NCBI RefSeq assembly: GCF_000711695.1
Contig: NW_013547003.1
Location: forward strand, 62,001 to 126,000
Length of the DNA stretch: 64,000 bases
Direction: 5' to 3'
Origin: Tilletiaria anomala UBC 951
Taxonomy: Eukaryota; Basidiomycota; Exobasidiomycetes; Georgefischeriales; Tilletiariaceae
Shown here: positions 56,000 to 64,000 of the stretch, piece by piece
Layout of the letters: each line of letters begins with the position of its first letter
How positions within the stretch are numbered: position 1 is the stretch's first letter
Translations under genes and position numbers: made by a program
The notes under the pieces: generated by a model
The model's database searches: none
Seen by the model: the letters and a program-made list of their open reading frames with translations, nothing else
Told to the model about the DNA's origin: nothing

Positions 56000-56215
56000 G
56001 CTCAATCCGTTGGAGCGCGACTAGGCAGCCGCTGGGCAATACTGCCTTTGGACAGTTTCCTTACCGCCTTCTGAAAGCTTCACACCCAGGCGATTTGTGC
56101 TTCGACGATATCAACGCTCTCGCATCATTCGCCTCCCCAAAATCTTGCGATTGCTTCTCGTATCGAAGCCCAAGAGAAAGGAAACTCTCGGGGAAAGCCG
56201 CGTGATACGCCCACC

Positions 56216-57097
56216 ATGCTTTCATTCAGTACGTGGCACGAGTTGCATTTCAAAGACGTAAGCAAGCGACAATGGTTTGCCGATCAGATCCGAGCCATGC
56301 AGGCTTCAGCTGGATCGATGATAGCACCAGCTACACTGGTGCATGCGTCAGCGCTCGGTGATTTTCCCATTGCTGATCGATCTGCAAGGCAAGCAGGGCC
56401 TTGTGCATACTCACAGCATCAGCAAGCCAGCTCGAGCGATGTCACACTGGACGTACTCGATGATCCCGATGCAGACCCCTTGGCGCCATATCCAGGCGAG
56501 ACAGATGAAGAATGGCAAATGCGCCATGGTTTCGCTTACCTCACGCCAGGCGCGGTCAAGGTCTTTGACGCTTCGCGCAAATTCAGGGAAGAAAGGGACG
56601 CGGAAGCGGCTGCCGCGGACGAAGGCGGCGAGGTTGAAGAACAAGAACTAGATTATGGAGACGAGGCGGCAGCGGCATGGGAAGATGAGGACGAGATCCT
56701 GAATAGCACGCCTCGAACTCGACAGGGACAGGGGCAGGGGCAGGAGCCGTTAGGTGCCCAAAATGCGTCGCAAGACGCGGGGAACACTGCCATTCATCGC
56801 ATGTCCAAACCGGGCCAAGGTACGGGAACAAGAGCCAAAAAGCGTCAACGGCGACAGGCAGCGATTGAGAAGCGTCTGGCAGGCAATGGACTCTCGTCTT
56901 CGAGTGCCGTTCAGCACCATGCACAGGAGCGTTCTGAAGCGGTGCGTGAGCCACTGACGGCGACCACATGGCCGACAGCCTCTGATTTGCGAGATAGACG
57001 ACCAGCGGACTTTCGAGTCAAGACGGAGAACGGCGAGATTGATGAGCTTGCTGCGCTGAGAGCGCGAGCGTTGTCTGCCAAGCGGGCGAAACGATGA
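56216..57097 (+). CDS. Unrecognised nuclear-type protein, 293 residues
   Basis: One exon from ATG 56216. The N-terminus (MLSFSTWHELHFKDVSKRQW, FADQIRAMQ) looks structured. The middle has a conserved-looking segment, YPGETDEEWQMRHGFAYLTP followed by GAVKVFDASRKFRE, then acidic Glu/Asp/Ala runs, a Gln/Gly repeat and a basic patch AKKRQRRQAAIEKRLAG that could be a nuclear localisation signal. The end is FRVKTENGEIDELAALRARA then KRAKR. Composition and the unbroken frame support a real gene. I do not recognise the family. Confidence 0.6.
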   Translation: MLSFSTWHELHFKDVSKRQWFADQIRAMQASAGSMIAPATLVHASALGDFPIADRSARQAGPCAYSQHQQASSSDVTLDVLDDPDADPLAPYPGETDEEWQMRHGFAYLTPGAVKVFDASRKFREERDAEAAAADEGGEVEEQELDYGDEAAAAWEDEDEILNSTPRTRQGQGQGQEPLGAQNASQDAGNTAIHRMSKPGQGTGTRAKKRQRRQAAIEKRLAGNGLSSSSAVQHHAQERSEAVREPLTATTWPTASDLRDRRPADFRVKTENGEIDELAALRARALSAKRAKR

Positions 57098-57409
57098 TAA
57101 CTGCGTAAGCGATACAAAGGTATGTATCTGTAAGGCAAGTCAGCCGTACTTGTTTCACGATGAACAATCGTCATCCTTATACCGAAAGATATTGCGGACA
57201 CAAGACTTGTCATGCTAACTCCTCCTGCAACGGAAGAGGACCTTTTCTGAGCTTCTTGCACAATCAGATTTGATGGTCGTTGTCGCATCGCTGACCGCAC
57301 GAATCGTCTTCCCTGTCTGCGCACAGACCACACGAACCGCATATCGTAACATGTTGTAGCACTATCATCGTTGCTGAGGAGATCAGAGCATTCTGCTTAC
57401 AATACGCCC
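57098..57409. other. Convergent intergenic
   Basis: 312 bp between converging stops; nothing further seen. Confidence 0.4.
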
Positions 57410-58690
57410 CTATGAACCTAGCGTTGCTTCCCGCTTCATGACGGCGGGATCGAGCTTGATGAGGACGGTCGTCCGGAAGGGGTATTGTGGTGTTGGAACC
57501 GAGTGTGCTGTCACGCGCGCAGGCTAGAGAAGGCGTCGAACAGTAGTGCAGCGCACAAGCAGTCAGCATCCCATGTTTTTGTGTCATGCGCGAAAAGTGA
57601 ATGTCCTCTTCCTAAAGCACGGGCACACTCACAAAGCCGAGCCCGTCCAGTGCCGCTTCTACAATACCTGCCGTGATTGCCTCGACGCTGAGCTGGGACA
57701 TGTCCTTTGGTATTGAGATGCTTTTGGAGAATGTGGGGATGTTGGTCGAGATCATATCTGGAAGAGCCCAAATACCGTCAGGCCCACAAGCTCTCAGATG
57801 TGCAACGTGCAAATGGACGAAGGTTAGGCGACAGTAACTCACACTCGTCCGCTCGCTCAGTGCTGCGTTCGAGGGAGTCGGCAGCTTTACCGAACGCATG
57901 CTTCCATAAATGGGTGTGTACCCACAGAAGGACTGGAAGTAACCGTACCTCTCTCTTGGGATTTTTGCTGTTGGTAGACAATTCCAGTCGATGCGATGTC
58001 ATTGCGAGGAGCTTCTGCCCGATACGGTAGCCCATGAGCGAAAGCCTGTACATAGAGGGCCGGTCCGTTGAGAGGGTAAACGAGCGAAGCGTAGTAGCTG
58101 GTCATCACGCACCTCTTTTCCAGCTCGGCAATGCCGCTAACCCGCCCTTGAACATAGCTGACCGTCTCAGCGTACAAGAAAGCCAAGCTGCTCGCGGCGA
58201 CTTCATGGTTCCTTGACCGATCCCTCGGCCTATCGAAAATATCAGGCCCGGCGCTTTCCATCAGGCCTCCGGATATACCGCCCGTGGGAGCGAGTACCGG
58301 CGCTGGGGTTGCCGCTGATGCAAAGGAAGAGGTGGACGTTGCTGAGAGCAGCGGGTGGCTGGCGGGCGAGATAACCGCTCCGAGCGATGCAGAGGAGAAC
58401 CCCGGTGAAATGGAAAAAGTTGAGGATGAAACGTGGGATGTCAAGAATGCGGATCTACTCGAGATCCTCAAGCCGGGCCCATTTCCTTGTTGCCAGCTGG
58501 GTTGATGGGAAGGGTGCTGCTGTTCCACCTGTGGTTGCGCTGCTCGCTTCTGCGCGAGCGGCGACAGTGTGTTGCACGACGATGAGCCTGAAGGGAGCGG
58601 GTAGGCAGTTGCGAGGACGATGGTGCTGCTCCTGCTTGGTTGCCCTGGAGCAGCACCCGAAGCAGCAGTGGTGGTCGCTGCAGTGCTCAT
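57410..58690 (-). CDS. TRS31: TRAPP complex subunit Trs31/TRAPPC5
   Basis: Core subunit of the TRAPP complexes that activate Rab1/Ypt1 at the Golgi. Exons 58690-58113, 58045-57843, 57757-57633 and 57523-57410 give 339 residues. The Bet3-family core is clear: [58 protein letters not shown] then [35 protein letters not shown] and [20 protein letters not shown]. Most homologues are about 190-220 residues; here about 150 extra Ser/Pro/Ala-rich residues precede the core. Ends KREATLGS. All splice phases fit. Confidence 0.93.
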
Positions 58691-59707
58691 GGTCGTCGAG
58701 AGTTGGAGAGTTCACCGGGTTTCCGTGCAGGCTCTAAACTCAACCTTTCGTGCGCGAGTCTCCGCGCAAATCTGATCTGCAACGGTGCCACACAGCAGCC
58801 AGAATGCCAAGTACGAAGATGCAGTAGTCCCAGGCGCCAAATTACTTTGGTTGGAAGCCACGGGGTACATACAACTGTAGCCTTGTCCACGATAGAGTGA
58901 TCAGCGCCACGATGGGCATTCACAAGGACTGGATGAGCTGCCGGCCAATGTGCGACGAGAATGCCAGATGGCGCACGTGGGATTAAGCGAAATTAATAGG
59001 GTTACTCATTGGCGGCCGTGGCCCACCCAACCCTATTTTGATCCAACGAGAGCGAAACCTACCATGCGACCAGCAGCCTTTCTACGCAGGCACCACGCAG
59101 CACTCACCAGGCGGCAGGGGGTCGCTCTGAGGAGAGAAGTCGACCAGTGACTCTTCGGATGCTCCCTCGACTCGACTCGTCATCTCCCACCTCTCCATGT
59201 ATAGCAGCGAGTCACCCGTCTGGGCTCGCGCGCCCTCTCTCGTTCGGCCTCCTCCCCCCACTCACCCAAATCCCCAGGCGCAACGAGAGCAGCAGAAGGA
59301 CCTCCAGCCTGGCGAGCAAGTGTGCATCGCGCGAGCTGTCTTGCAATCAGCCTCCGCGGTAATCACCGTCCACCAATCGGGAGGCGTGAGTAGAGGTAAA
59401 GCAAATTGGGTTCGACAACCGCCAGTTTGCACAGCGCGATAGCAACCGCACTGGGGTCTTGGGGGAGTCTCGCCCATTAAGCGAGCATCACTTCGTTTCG
59501 GCCGCCGCAGGACGCGGTCGTGAAACTGATGTGTGGCCTACATGGACCAAGGAGGCTAAGCAGTGAGGACAGAACTCGGGGCAGGACGTGCACAGCCTTC
59601 ATCCGACGAATAAACAAAGCAAAGACAGCTGGAACGATCAACGTCCGGGCTTGCAATTGTGACGTGATCAGCCGGGATAGATAGCGACGGCGCACAGGAT
59701 AGAGAAC
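58691..59707. promoter_or_regulatory. Divergent promoter region, TRS31 / SNF4
   Basis: About 1 kb between divergent starts. Short open frames only, none supportable. No TATA box near the SNF4 start. Confidence 0.4.
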
Positions 59708-62652
59708 ATGGAAGAGCCAGACACGGCTTCGACGGCTGCTGCTGGACCCTCGGCGCCGCCAGTCACTAGCTCCATCACTCATGTCGTGACGAGCAGAAAG
59801 TCGCCTTGCGGCAGCAGCGCGGGCGGCGGCTCCTCGGCCGTTACGTCACCATTGCTCTCGACCTTGTCCAGTCAGGCCCATTCTCCAGCACAATCCACAC
59901 ATCACGTCGCTGGCTTAGAGTCATCAGCAGCAGGAGTTGCAACCCGAAATCACAGATCCCGCCCGATCCAACGAACACCCGGCACCGCTCGAGAAGGGGC
60001 AGATGCGTCCGTGACGCTGTATGCGGGCGCACCGGGGAGCTCGCTCACCTCGTCCTCCGCCACATCAGGCAGTGGCGCAGACTGTATCTCTGTCTCTGGC
60101 GCTGCCGTCAGTGCGGGCCGCTCGACATTCGGCGTTAGCGGTGCGCTTGGTGGCGGTGGAGCGGGGCGGCGAAAGGACAAGCATCAGGCTGCGCTCGACA
60201 GCATACGCAGGTTCCTGCGAGGGAGGAGCTCGTACGATGTCTTACCCGTAAGCTTTCGGCTCGTCGTACTCGACACCAAGCTGGTTGTCAAACCGGCACT
60301 TGACGTCATGTGGCAGGCTGGCGTTGTCTCGGCACCGCTGTGGCAGAGTACACCGGCGACGGACATAGCGCATACCGGTGCGGAAGCAGAGACAGGCGCA
60401 GGTGCAGACTCACATCAGCACGACGGAGCGGAGGCAGCAGACGCCTTGCAAGCGGTTTCTGCGGCTCAGCCCGCAGACGACACCAACTCCTCGCGACCCG
60501 TCTCCCCAGAAACACAAGTGCCAGTTGGGAATGGCGCATTCGCGGGTATGCTTACTGTCAACGACATCATCCATCTCATCCAGTACTACTACATGAACTC
60601 AAGCTACGGAGACGCCGCCAAGGACGTTGAGACGTTCAGATTAGAAAAGCTCAAAGGTGAACTTTTGCTGATGTTCTTGATTTGATACTTCCGCTTACCT
60701 AGTCCTGCTTCTTGCTATTTGCGCACAACAGACATCGAGCGCTCCCTACAAGTGCCGCAACCACCGACTCTGTCGGTGCATCCACTCAGGTCGCTTTACG
60801 AGGCGTGCCAAATCATCATCCGAACACACGCGCGACGCCTCCCGTTGATCGACCATGATGAACAGACGGGGATCGAAACCGTGCTGAGCGTACTCACGCA
60901 ATATCGCGTCCTCAAGTTTATCGCAATGAATGTGAGCATTGCTCTGAGTGCTCTCGCTCTCTCATGTCAGCTCACAGATGTCCCTTGCATGTTTGACAGT
61001 GCCGAGAGACGGCGATCCTGCACCGATCAATACGCTCGCTTGGCATTGGCACCTATGTCGGCGCTGCGCCGAGCAGACTCTCGGATCAGCCACATATAGT
61101 CGCTCCTCAGAATGCGTCCCTTGACGAGGCTGCTGGTGCGAGCACAACGCAGTGTACAGAGCAGTCGCTGAAATCGAGCCGCGCGGCGGAGCTTGCTGAG
61201 GAGCAAGAGCTGAAGACGCCTGTTGCGGAGAAGCCGCTATTCCTCCCTGCGCTGACGCCTTCGACTGCTGTGCCAGGCCAAGGGGAAACGAGCAAAGCAA
61301 GCCCTCAAGCGCGCGGTTCGATCCTCGCAAGCGTACTGTCGCCCAGCAACTCATATGCGCCGCTGGCGACGGCGACACTTGACACGACCGTGTTCGACGT
61401 CGTGCATATGTTCTCCGAGTTAGGAATCAGCGCCGTGCCAGTGCTCGATGAGGATGGCAACGTGGTAGACCTGTACGAGAGCGTCGATGTCGTCACACTG
61501 GTGCGCACTGGCGCGTACCAGGCGCTTGACCTGACGATCCGCCAGGCGCTCGCGCGGCGCCCGCCGGACTTTCCTGGAATCATGGTGTGCAGCCCGGACG
61601 ACTCGCTGGCGAACATCTTTGCGCTGCTGCGCAGGCGCAGGGTGCACAGGCTCGTCATACTCGCGCCGGAAACGGCCCAACAGCCGCAGTTGCAGCCGGA
61701 GCACCAGCAGCCCAAAGCTGCAGGACTCGATGCGGAAATGCCTGCGCATGCGGAGTCTGCAGCGGAGACATCTGGGACGGACGCGCAGCAGACTGCAGGC
61801 GGCACCAGTGCCAACAGCGGCTCGGGCTCGGGTTTAGCAGCAGCGGGGCAAACGGGAACAGCCCAGCTTCCGACGCCGCCGCCGCCGCCGCCGATGCAGC
61901 AGCAGCAGCAGCTGGGGCCAGTGCCGACTACGCCCCGCGAGCTGGAGAGTGAGCTGGAGGCGGGCATAGTGCGCAAGCGGCGTAAAGGCAAGCTGGTTGG
62001 TATCCTATGCCTGTCAGACATACTCAAGCACGTCATCGGTGACCTAGCCGAGCAGCAGCATCAGCAAGCTCTGCTCCAGCAGCAGCAACAGCCGCATAAC
62101 CACCACGGCGGAGGGAGAGAGGGGGCAGGAAGACTGAGAGGGCACGATCGGCTCGGTAGTGAGGGCAGCACCGGAACACCGTACACGACGGGCACGGGAA
62201 CCGGAACCGGTGCGAGCCTCGCAGGCTCGCTGGATGCTTCGCCTTCTGCGCTCGTGACGGCCGGCATTGGCACTGGAGCCAGCTTGGCGGACGTGGCGAT
62301 TCCGGAGGGGAGAGTCTTGGAGAGCCCCCTAACGCTACCACCGCCACCGCCATTGCCGTTGTCGGCCTGGCAAGGCGCACAAGGAGGAGCAGTAGCAGCG
62401 GGCCGCGCAGCTACTGAGACGGAGGGAGCCGCAGCAGCAACCGCAGCCCCAGAGCATGACACAGATGCGCGGAAAAGCCAACGGGGGCAGGGGCAAGAGC
62501 TAGAGCTAGAGCAAACGGAGGAGCCGGTAGCCCCGCTTTCGCTGCGGCCATCATCGCTGGCGGACGACACGACGCCTACAGTCGAACAGCCGGAGATGTA
62601 CGGCTCTGAGCATGCGATCAACCGACAGGCGCAGCAGTCAGAGGAGCAATAG
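59708..62652 (+). CDS. SNF4: AMPK/SNF1 gamma subunit with large insertions
   Basis: Nucleotide-sensing subunit of the SNF1/AMPK kinase. Exons 59708-60656, 60732-60931 and 61000-62652 give 933 residues, against about 320 in yeast Snf4. Four CBS motifs can be followed. CBS1 (RRFLRGRSSYDVLPVSFRLV, then WQAGVVSAPLW) is interrupted by about 75 low-complexity residues before FAGMLTVNDIIHLIQYYY. CBS2 has LYEACQIIIRTHARRLPLID and VLSVLTQYRVLKFIAMN, then RSIRSLGIGTYVG. CBS3 has TTVFDVVHMFSELGISAVPV, and CBS4 DDSLANIFALLRRRRVHRLV plus, after a 100-residue Pro/Gln insert, GKLVGILCLSDILKHVIGDL. The tail of about 200 residues is Gln/Gly/Thr/Pro-rich. Residues that bind nucleotide were not checked one by one. 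Confidence 0.92.
61877..62092 (+). repeat. CCG/CAG trinucleotide runs in SNF4
   Basis: A CCG run then a CAG run (Pro then Gln) near 61877-61912 and another CAG-type run near 62054-62091. Both are coding and flank the CBS4 re-entry. Confidence 0.6.
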
Positions 62653-64000
62653 TCGGGGCGTTGATACATGTACATATTGACGCGGTGCTGCTGCTGCTGC
62701 ATGCATGTATACACATGACATGTAATTCATCACTAGCTCACGCATAGATGGATGTATGCTGTCCTATATATGCGTTGCCTTACGCTTTGCCAGTGCGAAC
62801 ATTCGGGTGCACACGGCCTCGTCGCTTTGTAGATTCCATACGTACGACGTCCAGGTGCGTGCATCTGTGTCTGCGGGCGGAATGTAGGAGCTGCCGGCGG
62901 TATGAACTACCGCACGAAAGCAGAAGCAGTATCCGAAACCCTCTGCGGCGTCTCTGTCTCGGGTCAAGCAGATGGGAAGCCGACGGCTACAAGAACGGGG
63001 GACAACGACATGCCCGCATGATCAAATGACGCCCACTGTCGGAACAGCCTATTCAAAGAAGGGTCACGTGGCTTGGATGTATGTTCATCATATGTCCAGC
63101 TGATCAGACGTGGTTAACATCCATGCCAGGCCGGAGAGCGGGAGAGAGCACGCCACACGAGAGAGCGACAAGAGTTCGACTCTGCGGGGGCGCTGATGAG
63201 CGCCATATCAATGCGTTGCTCTATGAACTGTAAACTAAAGTCGGGCGGCAGCGTCGCCGCGCCTGGCCAGTGTCGGTGCCTGGTCAGTGGGCGAGTGTGC
63301 CGATGGACTGTGGGGAACAGGGTTCAACTGCGCTGGAGTGCCTTTCGTGTCGCCACTCGGTCCCGTCGCCTGCACTCTGCTCTTGGGCTGTGCTGGACGA
63401 CGCGGGAGCGGGCACTGGAGCGGGGAGGTCATATGGGAGGCTGGCTGGCCCGGGCACACACCCACTCTCGACCTGGAAACGAGGTGCGTCGCTGCGCAGT
63501 GCGTGTGCCTCACGTGTGTGGCAGTCGGTCCAAGTGGTCTGTGGACTGTGGAGTTGCTCGCGCGAGTGCGGGGCGGCAGAAAGGCGGATGAGTCTCCATC
63601 GTTGCTCACACCTCTTGCCCGTCTCTCCTTCTCCACCCTTTTCCCCGCTACTCCTCGCGCTTTGATTCCTCTCGACTTCGTCCTACCGTTTCACCTCCAT
63701 AGACAGCAGCAGCGGCTAGCAACCCATAGACATCGTAGACGGGGAAGAGCGCGACGCACAAAATACAGATTGAGCGCGCACAAGACGAACACCAGCACGC
63801 GGCCCCGTAGAGCATCCGCAGCTCGATAGAAACGAAGACAGAAAACGAGCCACTCACACGACCCCCGCGGCTGGCTCGTGCGACCCAGACGGATCCATCG
63901 GCACCGCATCGCATCGTATGTCATTCATCTCATCTAATCACATTTCAACTCATCTCACCTCATCTTCCCTTTCCACCTGCAGTCTCACCTCATCCCATCT
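62653..64000. other. Right-end region without a called gene
   Basis: 1.35 kb. A CTG run and CATG-rich sequence follow the SNF4 stop. Open frames at 63196-63830 overlap on both strands with skewed composition and no motif. The last 100 bp (repeated CTCATC/CTCACC) resemble a pyrimidine-rich fungal promoter, perhaps of a gene beyond the edge. Confidence 0.4.

Noticed and set aside
63196-63924. Overlapping open frames on both strands at the right end
   Set aside because: GC-rich, mutually overlapping, no motif; probably random.
1-64000. CRISPR arrays, rRNA genes, LTR or DNA transposons, telomere repeats
   Set aside because: No regularly spaced repeats, rRNA-like conserved blocks, long terminal or inverted repeats, or TTAGGG arrays seen when reading through the window.

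Overview
The window is nuclear DNA from a basidiomycete fungus. Most genes are broken by short GT-AG introns (about 50-120 nt), are packed on both strands, and encode ordinary eukaryotic housekeeping proteins. Several features point to the smut lineage (Ustilaginomycotina): the compact layout, the moderate GC content, and a Kex2-type secreted repeat protein. The lineage is an inference from style, not from a marker gene. I rebuilt the exon structures by hand from splice signals, reading phase and remembered family alignments. Every spliced model given with an exon list keeps its frame exactly.

Layout. 0-12 kb holds conserved genes: an SFR1/MEI5-like recombination mediator running off the left edge, AVL9 (late secretion), a bacterial-type uracil phosphoribosyltransferase, a mitochondrial TPR-like membrane protein, NSE4 of the SMC5/6 complex, and a zinc alcohol dehydrogenase. 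12-28 kb is a gene-poor accessory island. Its centre is a secreted protein made of four tandem six-cysteine units, each cut by an LKR (Kex2-type) site at the same place. Two relatives flank it: a lone terminal exon at 13.3 kb and a frame-disturbed paralogue at 19.2 kb. The island also carries an AKTIP-like E2 variant, a GH18 chitinase, and a decayed Rieske/AIF-type oxidoreductase.

28-45 kb returns to core genes: a GTPBP1/2-type GTPase, mitochondrial PheRS, SDO1/SBDS, a decayed FAD-linked (berberine-type) oxidase, an SMN homologue, a very long BTB/POZ protein, and PAM16. 45-47.4 kb is a poor stretch with a degenerate coding relic. 47-64 kb holds a PHD-finger protein, CHK1, COP9 subunit 7, an alkyltransferase-like (ATL) protein, two unrecognised proteins, TRAPP subunit Trs31, and an AMPK gamma (SNF4) subunit with large low-complexity insertions.

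Biology. Genome maintenance is well represented (SFR1, NSE4, CHK1, ATL), as is membrane traffic (AVL9, TRS31, AKTIP). This is probably chance clustering. The part most likely to be undescribed is the secreted repeat family at 13.3-19.9 kb. Its A and B half-repeats share a core (C-x2-L-x2-AGL-x-NL-x2-L-x-C), its intron phases are conserved, and its dibasic sites sit regularly between A and B modules. The pattern suggests a processed multi-peptide secreted precursor of lineage-specific function.
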